NCBI GenBank assembly: GCA_023388055.1
Contig: JAEWGW010000004.1
Coordinates: forward strand, 218,430 to 282,429
DNA: 64,000 nucleotides
Origin: Bacillota bacterium
Lineage (GTDB): Bacteria; Bacillota; Bacilli; Paenibacillales; NBRC-103111
Direction of reading: 5' to 3'
Positions 44,589-52,988 of the stretch are shown here, piece by piece. Both the position numbers and the translations under genes were made by a program. The stretch's first letter is position 1; each line of letters starts with the position of its first letter. The notes below the pieces were generated by a model. The model ran no database searches, had not been told where the DNA came from, and saw nothing but the letters and a program-made list of their open reading frames with translations.

Positions 44589-44771
44589 TAACGAATCTGA
44601 GCCACGCTAATTGGCTGCTTATCGGCCTTTCTAAAATCTGACGAATCTCAGCCACGCTATTGGTCCGGATTCGGCGCCAAACTGCGTATAAACCGGCAAA
44701 TAGCATGTTACAGATTCGTTAGATTTTTAACGTGCCTGTTTTCCGCGAAATAGCGTGTACCAGATTCGTTA
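44589..44771. repeat. Four-arm nested repeat element 4 (family A, TAACGAATCT type)
   Basis: Direct arms start at 44589 and 44639; inverted arms are 44697-44721 and 44747-44771. Arm core TAACGAATCTGAGCC...GCTATTTG. Total 183 bp. It is nearly identical, spacers included, to element 5 at 46766, and both are followed by the same response-regulator tail. The stretch 44500-44588 shows no gene. Confidence 0.88.
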
Positions 44772-44840
44772 GCGGTGCTCCCGGCCTGAGCGCAGATACC
44801 TCAGATTCACGATCAGCCCCGCACGGCTGCGCAGCTCCAG
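44769..44840 (-). pseudogene. Remnant of a NarL-type response regulator 3' end
   Basis: Read on the minus strand, the last 23 codons and stop give LELRSRAGLIVNLRYLRSG plus EHR, matching the C-terminus of the intact regulator at 46945-47676 at 18 of 23 residues. The stop codon lies in the repeat arm in both copies. Weak similarity may continue to about 44870. The rest of the gene is gone. Confidence 0.7.
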
Positions 44841-44874
44841 AGCTGTTAGGAATCTCCCTGGTGCTTGCACTGCC

Positions 44875-45144
44875 CTACGGGCGCCTATACTTCATAATGA
44901 GTGCAAGAATGATGACAACTAAAACGAGAGACATGCTATTCGTGATGAGAAATGCATACCCCACACCCTCCATAGCCAAATGAACCCCATAAACCTCCAT
45001 AAATCCGATTCCTGTAAATAACAGCAAAAAGGTATTCATATTTAAGTCTTCAGCCGATTTCGTTCTTACCATCTGAATGATTTGAGGAATCCACCCGAAG
45101 GACAGAATAATCCCGCCGATAAGCTGAAATAGAACAAAGAGCAT
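44875..45144 (-). CDS. SemiSWEET-type sugar transporter
   Basis: This 89-aa protein starts at ATG 45144 behind GGAGG; a longer frame has no site. It consists of three hydrophobic helices with the PQ-loop motif SFGWIPQIIQMVRTKSAEDL. This is the size and signature of bacterial SemiSWEETs, which dimerise to form a pore for facilitated sugar movement. It lies alone between the sigma factor and a divergent short gene. Confidence 0.88.
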   Translation of the reverse strand: MLFVLFQLIGGIILSFGWIPQIIQMVRTKSAEDLNMNTFLLLFTGIGFMEVYGVHLAMEGVGYAFLITNSMSLVLVVIILALIMKYRRP

Positions 45145-45278
45145 ACGTATCGCCTCCAATAAGAAATCATATGCTCCGGTAACTTGGCTCGTCACTCCCG
45201 GTATAGCAAGGAGAACCAACCACTAGGCATTCGCATAGGATGAAGAGTCTTTATTATGGCTTTACGGAGGTTATACGT

Positions 45279-45590
45279 ATGAGTTTTGTTCCTCAGCAGC
45301 AGGCCGTGCATCAGCAGGTTCTTTATCAAGCAGACCCGAACGTTGCACACACCTTAAGATCCATCCGGGATCGTGTACATCACATTTGCAGCACACATAT
45401 TAACCGGCTCGTCCGCATTCAGACATTAGATGGCCATGTTATTGAAGGTGTGATTGTGGGTTGCGACAGCGGTCACATTCATGTAAGAGTTTCAACCCAA
45501 GGGGGCCACCGGCCTTTTTACGGACCTAGCGACATGGCGATCCTTACATTGGTTCTCTTCGAATTGCTTGTCATCGTTTTGTTATCTTAG
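45279..45590 (+). CDS. Short hypothetical protein, possibly LSm/SH3-like
   Basis: This 103-aa protein starts at ATG 45279 behind GGAGG. The middle (HINRLVRIQTLDGHVIEGVIVGCDSGHIHVRV) has the alternating strand pattern of an Sm-like or SH3-like barrel, and the C-terminus is a hydrophobic helix (MAILTLVLFELLVIVLL) that could anchor it. The N-terminus is Gln/His-rich. I do not recognise the family; a role in the spore or envelope is possible but unsupported. The only near neighbour is a divergent SemiSWEET gene. Confidence 0.65.
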   Translation: MSFVPQQQAVHQQVLYQADPNVAHTLRSIRDRVHHICSTHINRLVRIQTLDGHVIEGVIVGCDSGHIHVRVSTQGGHRPFYGPSDMAILTLVLFELLVIVLLS

Positions 45591-45716
45591 TGAGCTCCCC
45601 CCACCCCTTCTTACGCTCCGCCAAAACCTGATGGCTCTTATATCGTGTTCCGGATTTGATCCGAGATTAATCAATCCTGTTTCTTGTCCGCCCATTCCTA
45701 CCCTATATTAAACATA

Positions 45717-45756
45717 AAACGCCTTCTGCTTTGGAAAAAAGCAAGGCGTTTTTTCT
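45717..45756. terminator. Bidirectional terminator
   Basis: Stem AAAACGCCTT / AAGGCGTTTT with inner GCTT/AAGC pairing and T-runs on both strands, between the convergent 45279 and amidohydrolase genes. Confidence 0.85.
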
Positions 45757-45787
45757 ATACATATCCTTCATATTAGCCGTTTTTCTA

Positions 45788-46597
45788 TTAACCTAAAGCC
45801 AACAGGCTTCTCGCGTTTAGGCTATAAATATGCTCTTTTATATGATCAGACAGGTTCAACCGTTCAATTCTCTCGATCTGTTCCTCAATACCGGCATAAG
45901 GCGTATCCGTACCAAAAACAATATGCTCGTAGCCAAAAACCTCGATGGCCTGCTTGATGTCATTCCCCTGAATCCGCTTGGAGCTGGAGGTATCAAAGTA
46001 GATATTCTTCAGGCTCACACCACTGTTGCTGAAGAGGCCGGTTCCGGTTAAATGTCCGATAATAAAAACCGCGTCCGGGTTTTCCTTGATGAAACGCAGC
46101 AGCTTCAGCACTTCCTTCTTGGAATAAACATGAATGAAAACCGGCAGTTTATGCGAAGTGGCTATATCCACGAGATTCTTAAACTCAATACCGTCAATCC
46201 GGAAGGGATTCCACGCTTGATGCAGCTTGATGCCTCCAGGCCGGTAGATGCGGAGATGCTGCTCCAAATGCTCCATGTGTCCGGCATCCAGCGGATTGAC
46301 CCAGAGAAACGGGACCACCAGCTCAGGCAGCTGATCCCTTAAATCGGAGACATACCGGTTGCCTTCACCGTCACCCTTCAGAAAATGCCGGTAAGCCAGC
46401 CTGTTGAACCGGTTCATCATATAGATGCTATCAGGCTTCTGGGTAAACGGCATAGCCGGCGGTGTCTGGAGCGTCTGGATGTTCCTGGGGCTGGTGCATA
46501 AACCGATTTTCTCAATCCCGTATTTCGCGGCCATTTGTTTGAGGGAATCAACGGTGCTGTAATCACCTGCGGCATGGGCGTGGATATCAATGATCAT
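45788..46597 (-). CDS. Amidohydrolase-2 family metal-dependent hydrolase
   Basis: This 269-aa TIM-barrel hydrolase starts at ATG 46597 behind GGAGG. It has the metal-binding motif DIHAHAAGD (residues 4-12), GIKLHQAWNP, a histidine in FIHVYSKKE, IIGHLTGTG and the aspartate in VFGTDTPYAG. The PF04909 family includes decarboxylases and hydrolases of cyclic acids; the substrate cannot be told. It appears monocistronic. Confidence 0.9.
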   Translation of the reverse strand: MIIDIHAHAAGDYSTVDSLKQMAAKYGIEKIGLCTSPRNIQTLQTPPAMPFTQKPDSIYMMNRFNRLAYRHFLKGDGEGNRYVSDLRDQLPELVVPFLWVNPLDAGHMEHLEQHLRIYRPGGIKLHQAWNPFRIDGIEFKNLVDIATSHKLPVFIHVYSKKEVLKLLRFIKENPDAVFIIGHLTGTGLFSNSGVSLKNIYFDTSSSKRIQGNDIKQAIEVFGYEHIVFGTDTPYAGIEEQIERIERLNLSDHIKEHIYSLNARSLLALG

Positions 46598-46765
46598 ACG
46601 AATCCTCCGTTTCACGCATCTATCCTTCGTGATCGGTCTGAGTTGTGGGCGGCGTTTCCTTCATTTTCCTGCTTGGGGCATTCAATTGCAAGCCTTTGGT
46701 TACAAATAAACGCTGCGGCTGCGAAGGAAGCCGGGGCTGTGTGCTAACGAGCCGATACAGTGCGT

Positions 46766-46947
46766 TAACGAAGCTGAGCCACGCTATTTGGCTGCTTATC
46801 GGCCTTTCCAAAATCTAACGAATCTCAGCCACGCTATTGTCCGGATTCGGCGCCAAACTGCGTATAAACGGGCAAATAGCGTGTTACAGATTCGTTAGAT
46901 TTTTAACGTGCCTGTTTTCCGCGAAATAGCGTGCGCCAGATTCGTTA
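46766..46947. repeat. Four-arm nested repeat element 5 (family A, TAACGAATCT type)
   Basis: Direct arms start at 46766 and 46816; inverted arms are 46873-46897 and 46923-46947. Total 182 bp. The last arm contains the TAA stop codon of the adjacent response regulator. Nothing else is seen in 46598-46765. Confidence 0.88.
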
Positions 46948-47676
46948 GCGGTGCTCCCGGCCTGAGCGCAGGAAGCCCAGATACACGATCAGCTCCGCAC
47001 GGCTCTTCAGCTCCAGCTTCTCCAGAATCCGCGACACATAATTCTTCACCGTGCCTTCGGTGACGTACATGGCTTCGCCGATCTCCCGGTTGCTTTTGCC
47101 GTCCAGCAGCAATCGGACCGTATCACGCTCCCTGGGTGTGAGCAAGGCCAACGGGTCCCGGCTTTGCTCCTCCAGCGGCTCCCGGGGCAATCCTTCCAGC
47201 GCCCGGATAATACTTGGGCGGGCTTTGGCATCCAGCAGCATACCGCCGCCAAAGACGGTGCGGATGGCTGCGGCGATTTCACCGGAGCCGGACTCCTTCA
47301 GCATGTAGCCGTCTGCACCATTGCGCAGGCCCCCGAACAAATAGGCCTCCTCGTCAAAGGTGGTCAGAATCAGGATTTTGATTCCCGGGTAAAGCTGCTT
47401 GACCTGCCGGGTCGCTTCAATGCCGTCCATAACCGGCATCCGCACATCCATCAGCAGCACGTCCGGCACTAAAGAGGAGGCAGCACCGGCCTGCTCCGGC
47501 AGCCCGGACAACAACGCCTCCGTCTCCGCCAGCTCCTTCAGCTCCTTCAATCTCTTCAGAAGCTCCTCCCCGTTACCGGCCTCGCCCACCAGCACCATAT
47601 CCTCATGCAGGCTGAGGAGCATCTTCAGCCCCTCGCGGACAATTTCCTGATCGTCGACAATCAACACACGGATCAT
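46945..47676 (-). CDS. NarL/LuxR-family response regulator
   Basis: This 243-aa regulator has a receiver domain (DD near residue 8, phospho-Asp in LLMDVRMPVMDG, a Lys in MLKES) and a LuxR-type helix-turn-helix (about 170-235; LTPRERDTVRLLLDGKSNREIGEAMYVTEGTVKNYVSRIL). The receiver has an insertion of about 25 residues before the phospho-Asp strand (ETEALLSGLPEQAGAASSL). Its start overlaps the kinase stop by 4 bp. The pair is divergent from an ABC-2 export operon, as in the Bacillus subtilis LnrJK-LnrLMN linearmycin-resistance system, and probably activates it. The stop codon lies in a repeat arm. Confidence 0.92.
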   Translation of the reverse strand: MIRVLIVDDQEIVREGLKMLLSLHEDMVLVGEAGNGEELLKRLKELKELAETEALLSGLPEQAGAASSLVPDVLLMDVRMPVMDGIEATRQVKQLYPGIKILILTTFDEEAYLFGGLRNGADGYMLKESGSGEIAAAIRTVFGGGMLLDAKARPSIIRALEGLPREPLEEQSRDPLALLTPRERDTVRLLLDGKSNREIGEAMYVTEGTVKNYVSRILEKLELKSRAELIVYLGFLRSGREHR

Positions 47677-48857
47677 CGTACTCCCCCTTTTGCCGGAAGG
47701 CGCATATCCACCTCGAAGCCCTTCTCCATCACCTGGATGCTCACCCGGCCTCCCAGCTCTGCAGCCCTCTCCCGCATCCCTCTTAGCCCGTCACCATCCA
47801 GAGCGAAGTCCGGCTCCTCCACCCGGCCGTTGTTACGGATGCGAACGTCCCACTCCCCTCTCTCCAGGGCAATGTCCACCTGGAACCGGGTTGCGGCTCC
47901 ATGCCGGACACCGTTGGTGACAGCCTCCCGGACGGCGCTGAATACACATTCCTTCACCCCGGCGTCCTCCGCTTCCATTGCTTCATTCAGGGTCAGTTCA
48001 AACGTAATACCGCCACGTCCACCGCTGCCGTAATCCCCAAACAGCAGCTCCAGCCGTCTGGCGAAGGTCCCGCCGGGAGCTTCCTCCTGCTTGGGCCGAA
48101 GGCGCTCCACCGCCTTGCGCAGATGCACCAGACCGGAGCCCGTAAGCGCCCGGGCCTTGGCAACCACCTCCGCAGACCGGGTTGGGTCCCGCAGCGCCAT
48201 CTGTTCCGCGAATTCCAGATTCATATTCAACGCAACCAGCGTATGACCGATGGAATCATGCAGTTCCTGGGCGATCCGGTTTCGTTCCCGGGAGACCGCT
48301 AATTCCTCGGCGGCGGAGGCATACGCCTTCAAACGGCGGTTGGCATCCTCCAGCTCCCTGTTCAGCTGCTCGGTTTTGCGCTTCTCCTCAATGATGTTGT
48401 GGAACAGATAGCCGATGGTTCCGGAAACCACATAGTTGCTGAACAAGGAGGCCCAGCTTGACCAGCCTGGCCATATCAGCCATGGCAAAACATAAGCGGC
48501 GGCATGCAGCAGCAGCAATCCCACAGGCCAGCCGGGATACATGATCATCAGCTCAATCAGCAGCAGCATGGTATAAAGTGTACTGTCACTGAAGGGGGCG
48601 AGGCAGCCAAGCGCTCCGGCAAAAATCAGGCTGGCAACGGTTGTGGCTCCCAACCACCTGGCGGGAGAGAGATGGCGGAAAAATTTTACCAGCTCGATTC
48701 CCACGGCACACAGGCACAAAACTATAGGCAGCAAACGTCCGGCGGGGAGCTCTCCCTGCTGCTGAACCAGCGCATAAAGCACGGACACAAGCGCAAGCAG
48801 TTTAAAGGCCAGCAGTACAGATATGCGCCGGTTCTGTATGGACAGCATTCTCTCCAT
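47673..48857 (-). CDS. NarL-type (HisKA_3) sensor histidine kinase
   Basis: This kinase of about 394 aa has five or six N-terminal helices (to about 150) and almost no extracytoplasmic domain, so it senses a signal in or near the membrane. The dimerisation box RNRIAQELHDSIGHTLVALN carries the phospho-His. The ATPase has EAVTNGVRHG and GDGLRGMRERAAELGG. The architecture is that of LnrJ/DesK-like kinases. I chose ATG 48857; TTG 48872 and ATG 48848 are alternatives since no start has an ideal site. It is coupled to the regulator gene by ATGA. Confidence 0.88.
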   Translation of the reverse strand: MERMLSIQNRRISVLLAFKLLALVSVLYALVQQQGELPAGRLLPIVLCLCAVGIELVKFFRHLSPARWLGATTVASLIFAGALGCLAPFSDSTLYTMLLLIELMIMYPGWPVGLLLLHAAAYVLPWLIWPGWSSWASLFSNYVVSGTIGYLFHNIIEEKRKTEQLNRELEDANRRLKAYASAAEELAVSRERNRIAQELHDSIGHTLVALNMNLEFAEQMALRDPTRSAEVVAKARALTGSGLVHLRKAVERLRPKQEEAPGGTFARRLELLFGDYGSGGRGGITFELTLNEAMEAEDAGVKECVFSAVREAVTNGVRHGAATRFQVDIALERGEWDVRIRNNGRVEEPDFALDGDGLRGMRERAAELGGRVSIQVMEKGFEVDMRLPAKGGVR

Positions 48858-49022
48858 TCCCATTCCCCCCAATTAGGTATTGTACCACAGTCTCTCCCGG
48901 CCCCACAGATGAAGAAAGTCACCGGCGAAAAGATGGCTTTGGTGAATGGGAGTCTCCTTATTACCGGTCTATACTAAAGCTGCATCCTCATCACACCGCA
49001 AAAAAAGGAGCGGGTTTCTCCC

Positions 49023-49955
49023 ATGCTTGAACTGATCGAAGTCAGCAAAACTTACGGCAGCTCCATTGCCATTGACCGCCTGTCGCTTAATGTGGAGCCG
49101 GGCGAGGCGCTGGGGCTGCTCGGCCCGAACGGAGCGGGCAAATCCACCCTTGTTTCGATGATTGCCGGTATCCTTGCTCCCACATCGGGCCGGATTCGCA
49201 TCGCAGGACAGGAGCTTACCCGGCACACCAAGGAGCTGAAGGCCAAAATCGGGATCGTCCCCCAGGATATTGCCCTCTATGAATCCCTCTCCGCCCGGGA
49301 TAACCTGGAATTCTTCGGTTCTCTCTATGGCTTGTCCGGTTCTCTTCTGAAGGAGCGCGTGCGGGAAGCATTGGATATCGTCAGCCTGACCGACCGCCAA
49401 AACGAGGACGTCACCTCATTCTCCGGCGGAATGAAGCGGCGTGTAAACATCGCCGCTTCGCTTATCCATCACCCCTCCCTCTTGATTCTGGATGAACCGA
49501 CGGTGGGTATCGACCCGCAATCCCGGCATCAGATTCTGGAGACGGTGAAAAGGCTGAACCGTGAGCAGGGCGTCACCGTGATTTATACCAGCCACTACAT
49601 GGAGGAGGTGGAGCAGCTGTGCAGCCGGATTGCCGTGGTGGATCACGGACGACTGGCCGTCGAAGGAACGAAGCAGGCCATTCAGGCCCAGCTTGGACTG
49701 CCGCATCTACTGACGGTAGGGCTCGCGGAATGCGGGCCTGCCGAGCGGGAGCTGGCCGCCGCCTTGCCCGGTGTGCGTTCGGCGGAGCTGCGGGAGGGCC
49801 GTCTGGCCCTGCTGCTGGCCCCAAGCGAAACCGCTGCGCCGGATACGCTGGAGGCGCTGGCGAGGAAGGGGCTTAAGCCAACGCGCTTCTCCTTCGAGGA
49901 AGCCAGTCTGGAACAGATTTTCCTGAACATTACCGGCGGTGCGCCGCGAGATTAG
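49023..49955 (+). CDS. ABC exporter ATP-binding protein (LnrL-like)
   Basis: This 310-aa ATPase has Walker A LLGPNGAGKST (about 35-45), Q-loop IVPQDIALYESLSARDNLEFF, the signature SFSGGMKRR, Walker B LLILDEPTVGIDPQ and the switch His in YTSHYMEE. A C-terminal extension of about 90 residues is typical of ABC-2 exporters of the DrrA/CcmA type. ATG 49023 follows AAAAGGAG. It begins a four-gene operon with two ABC-2 permeases, and the divergent kinase-regulator pair points to inducible resistance to membrane-active antibiotics. Confidence 0.93.
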   Translation: MLELIEVSKTYGSSIAIDRLSLNVEPGEALGLLGPNGAGKSTLVSMIAGILAPTSGRIRIAGQELTRHTKELKAKIGIVPQDIALYESLSARDNLEFFGSLYGLSGSLLKERVREALDIVSLTDRQNEDVTSFSGGMKRRVNIAASLIHHPSLLILDEPTVGIDPQSRHQILETVKRLNREQGVTVIYTSHYMEEVEQLCSRIAVVDHGRLAVEGTKQAIQAQLGLPHLLTVGLAECGPAERELAAALPGVRSAELREGRLALLLAPSETAAPDTLEALARKGLKPTRFSFEEASLEQIFLNITGGAPRD

Positions 49956-49967
49956 GAGGAAAACCCG

Positions 49968-50846
49968 ATGCTTCGAAGCCCGCCATTCATACGGCTGCTG
50001 CTGCTGGATATGCGGCTATTGGCCCGGTCCAAGATCTTTTATTACAAGCTGATTCTGCTGCCCCTGGCGTTGGTGTTTATTCTCGGCAGTCTGTTAGGGG
50101 ACGGAGCTGAGAAGCAAACGGCGCCCGTTCAGGCACCTCAGCCCTCTGCGTCTTTGGCGGCTGTGCTGAACGTAGAGCAGGTTGCCGTTGTGGCCGGACC
50201 GCTGAACGCGGTGCAATACGAATCCGTAGCCATGATGGTGATGTTCTCCATCCTGACAGCCTTCGAGCTGGCCCACAGCATCGTCGACGACCGCCTGAAG
50301 GGAACGCTGGGACGAATCCGCTCCTCTCCTTTGCCGATTTGGGAGTACAGCCTTGGAAAGCTGCTGGGCATGACATTGGCGGTATGCGTTCAGATAACGG
50401 TGGTTATGGCAGGCACACGGCTTTTGTTCGGCTTACATTGGAGTCATGTGCCGGGGGTGCTGCTGGTTACCCTTGCTTATGGGCTGGCCATCGGGGCCAT
50501 TGTCTTGTGCTGCGGTCTCGCCGCCCGAAGCCACAGCGCCATTTCGTCCACGTCAACGCCCATTCTCTATGGCTTCAGCTTCCTGGGAGGCAGCTTCGTC
50601 AGCAAATACAGCCTTCCTGACGGACTCCGCCGCATTCAGGAGCTGCTGCCTAACGGCAAGGCGCTGAATGCGTATCTGGCCCTGCTGCGGGGTGGGGGCC
50701 TCCGGGATATTAGCGGCGACGTGCTTACGCTGATGGCATTGGCGCTGGCCTTTTTCGCCGCCGCATCCTTCATTTCACAAAAAAAAGGAGGCCATATCCA
50801 TGCCACTGCTGCGATTAACCGCCAAGCAAATCAAGCTGATGTGTAG
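49968..50846 (+). CDS. ABC-2 type permease (LnrM-like)
   Basis: This 292-aa permease has about six helices and an extracytoplasmic loop after the first one (GDGAEKQTAPVQAPQ region). The ABC-2 features FELAHSIVDDRLKGTLGRIRSSPLPIWEYSLGK and LPNGKALNAY are present. It starts at ATG 49968 behind AGGAGG, 12 bp after the ATPase gene, and overlaps the next permease gene by 47 bp. It should pair with the following permease to form the export channel. Confidence 0.9.
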   Translation: MLRSPPFIRLLLLDMRLLARSKIFYYKLILLPLALVFILGSLLGDGAEKQTAPVQAPQPSASLAAVLNVEQVAVVAGPLNAVQYESVAMMVMFSILTAFELAHSIVDDRLKGTLGRIRSSPLPIWEYSLGKLLGMTLAVCVQITVVMAGTRLLFGLHWSHVPGVLLVTLAYGLAIGAIVLCCGLAARSHSAISSTSTPILYGFSFLGGSFVSKYSLPDGLRRIQELLPNGKALNAYLALLRGGGLRDISGDVLTLMALALAFFAAASFISQKKGGHIHATAAINRQANQADV

Positions 50847-51936
50847 GAACCGGGCAGCGTTGCTGGCTTTGATCGCCGCCCCGCTGCTGCTGGCTTATCT
50901 GTTCTCCTATTCCGCAGCTGAACCGAAGACGGCCCTCTACACCGCAGATCTGGATGGAAGCAGCCTGTCCACAACCCTTCTGGCTCATCTGGAGCAAGAT
51001 AAAACCGTCAAGGTTGTGCCTGCCGCAGAGAAGCTGATCCGCAGCCGCATGGCCGACGGTGAGCTGGCAGCCGGGCTTGTGATTGATCCCGGCTATGGTG
51101 ACCTGGCGTCCCAAACCCCCGGTCAGTCTGCTGCTGCCGCCAAGCCGCTTCTCCGCCTGCTGGTTAGCCAAGCGGACAGCAGCATTGCCGTAGTGGAGGC
51201 TGCCATAACCAAGGCCGAAGCTGCCGTGGCCGCCGGAATACCTCCAGCAGCCCCAAACAGCGGCCAGGCCTCCGATGCCGCCGAGAAAACCGCGGCAGGC
51301 AGATTGGCGCTGCCCCGCCTGAACGGCTTTATGGCCATGTTCCTCTGGGCCGTCGCCTTCTTGGCCTTCCGCTCGCTGATTGATGAGCGGGAAAACCGCA
51401 CCGCCCAGCGGCTTCTGGCCTCGCCCCTCCCCTATTGGCAGCATATGCTCACCAAAATTGCCGCCGGACTCGGCTTCGGCCTGCTAATGATCGGGCTGGT
51501 CTGGGGCGGCGGCCGGAGCCTGCTGCATATCGGCATTGGTGGCGGTGCAGCCTCAGAGCTCCCCCTCTGGGCCGCTTATTGGTGGGCTCTGTCAGGAATC
51601 TCCCTGGTGTTGGCACTGCTGGCCCGCAGCCACCGCAGCTTTACGGTGTTCGGCTCCATCGTGACGGCCCTGGCCGGGATACTGGGGGGAGCCTTCTTTT
51701 CCATCGAAAAAGCCTCTGCCCCAGGCTGGATTTATGGGCTGTCACGGCTTGTTCCCGGAACGTGGCTGACCCGCAGCCTCCAGGCAGTGAACGGCGGGGG
51801 CCGCTCCCTGCAGTCCCAATGGCCCACCCTTCTACTGCTGGCAGGCTGCGGCACTCTCTGCATGCTTGCTGCCCTGATGATCGTATCCCGCAATATGCGC
51901 CTAGGCTTCCGGGCGCAGGAGAGGAGTTTATCATGA
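50800..51936 (+). CDS. ABC-2 type permease (LnrN-like)
   Basis: This 378-aa permease has one N-terminal helix, an extracytoplasmic domain of about 140 residues (AEPKTALYTADLDGSS to NSGQASDAAEK) and five C-terminal helices with LIDERENRTAQRLLASPLPYWQHMLTK. This is the ABC-2 membrane 3 arrangement found in YhgE/LnrN-type proteins. ATG 50800 follows AAAGGAGG inside the end of the preceding gene. Its stop overlaps the start of a tiny membrane-protein gene. Confidence 0.9.
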   Translation: MPLLRLTAKQIKLMCRNRAALLALIAAPLLLAYLFSYSAAEPKTALYTADLDGSSLSTTLLAHLEQDKTVKVVPAAEKLIRSRMADGELAAGLVIDPGYGDLASQTPGQSAAAAKPLLRLLVSQADSSIAVVEAAITKAEAAVAAGIPPAAPNSGQASDAAEKTAAGRLALPRLNGFMAMFLWAVAFLAFRSLIDERENRTAQRLLASPLPYWQHMLTKIAAGLGFGLLMIGLVWGGGRSLLHIGIGGGAASELPLWAAYWWALSGISLVLALLARSHRSFTVFGSIVTALAGILGGAFFSIEKASAPGWIYGLSRLVPGTWLTRSLQAVNGGGRSLQSQWPTLLLLAGCGTLCMLAALMIVSRNMRLGFRAQERSLS

Positions 51937-52106
51937 TCCTCACTCTAAGCGTGGCCGAGCTGCTGCTTGGGCTGTTCATCAATATCCGAATTGGACGCCT
52001 GGCCGTTGCCTTCTTCCGCAAGGATGGCACCTCCTCGCGGCTGCCCCTGCGGGTCCTTGGGATTTTCCTGCTGATCAATGCCGTCTCCCGGATTTTCCAT
52101 ATCTAA
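51933..52106 (+). CDS. Small two-helix membrane protein at the end of the ABC operon
   Basis: This 57-aa protein begins at ATG 51933, overlapping the permease stop by 4 bp (ATGA), behind GAGAGGAG. It has two hydrophobic segments (LSVAELLLGLFINI and LRVLGIFLLINAVSRI) joined by a basic loop. The coupling suggests it is translated with the exporter and may be an accessory subunit. I do not recognise the family. A terminator follows at once, which supports it as the last gene of the operon. Confidence 0.7.
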   Translation: MILTLSVAELLLGLFINIRIGRLAVAFFRKDGTSSRLPLRVLGIFLLINAVSRIFHI

Positions 52107-52118
52107 AAGACGTAACCC

Positions 52119-52165
52119 CAAAAAACGCCCTGTGCTCCGACAAGGAAGCAGGGCGTTTTTCTTTT
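52119..52165 (+). terminator. Rho-independent terminator of the ABC exporter operon
   Basis: Perfect 12-bp stem (AAAAACGCCCTG with CAGGGCGTTTTT) followed by CTTTT; also usable by the convergent 52188 gene. Confidence 0.9.
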
Positions 52166-52187
52166 ACCATCGATTAAAGCCACTAAG

Positions 52188-52964
52188 CTACGTCCGGGAA
52201 ACCCCTGGTTTGAGCCTCGTCCGGAACAGTCCGGCCCCCAGTCCTCCAAGGGCTCCAAGCAGCGCTATGCTCCAGCCGTCGAAGGTTGGCCGGGATAGAT
52301 CCGGGGACAGATACGCTCCATGCTGATGGAGTTTATCATCCACAAACCGGGTTAACTCAAACCTCCCGTGGCTGATGCTCCACTTCTGCTGCCGTATGGC
52401 TGCACGCAACGGTTGATTGGCCTCAATGGTTTTGTCCAATACCGCCTCCAGGCTCTCCAGCTTCACGTAATAATGCTTCCCGTTGGCTGTAGCGTCCGAG
52501 GTCTCCGTGGTCTGGAACGGTCTGACATACCGCCAGCCCTTCTCATACGTAGGATAGCTGGTATAGCCGTAACCGGTTTCATAGAAAGCCGAGGCTTTTG
52601 TCCCTTCCGGAATAGCGGCGATGGTGGTGCCCTTGGGAATTTCCAGGGCAGGCGCTTCTCCGCCGGCGGGGATTTTTTCGTAATACTGCAAGGTTACAGG
52701 CGATGGTATACGATGTGTCAAGGTATAAGCGGGCTCTGCAGAGTTCCCGGAAAAATACGGCGCGTAAACCGCCAGGTCCATTTGCTCCAAGGGAATGCTT
52801 TGCTGATACGGGCTGGCGTTGGCCGCTGGAGAGAAATCCTTCCGCAGCTGATTATTGTGATACAAGGCGTACCCTGTCCGGTACACAAAAATCCCCAGCA
52901 GAATCAAACCCGCCACCACACCAAACCACCGAAGGTATCGTTTCGAAACAGGCAGAATCGGCAT
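52188..52964 (-). CDS. Uncharacterised membrane protein with extracytoplasmic domain
   Basis: This 258-aa protein starts at ATG 52964 behind GAGGAGG. A helix at about 13-31 and a second near 235-250 flank an extracytoplasmic part of about 200 residues rich in Tyr and Pro, including a GTTIAAIPEGTKASAF segment that looks like a short SH3-like strand pair. No family recognised. It lies 24 bp after the 52989 gene on the same strand, so the two are probably co-transcribed and may act together at the envelope. Confidence 0.75.
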   Translation of the reverse strand: MPILPVSKRYLRWFGVVAGLILLGIFVYRTGYALYHNNQLRKDFSPAANASPYQQSIPLEQMDLAVYAPYFSGNSAEPAYTLTHRIPSPVTLQYYEKIPAGGEAPALEIPKGTTIAAIPEGTKASAFYETGYGYTSYPTYEKGWRYVRPFQTTETSDATANGKHYYVKLESLEAVLDKTIEANQPLRAAIRQQKWSISHGRFELTRFVDDKLHQHGAYLSPDLSRPTFDGWSIALLGALGGLGAGLFRTRLKPGVSRT

Positions 52965-52988
52965 GTTGTCCTCCTCTATTGTGATTCT

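Noticed and set aside
51435..51932. N-terminal extension of the small 57-aa membrane protein to 223 aa
   Set aside because: The extra part lies in another frame of the permease gene and has shadow-like composition; the ATGA start with its own site is better.
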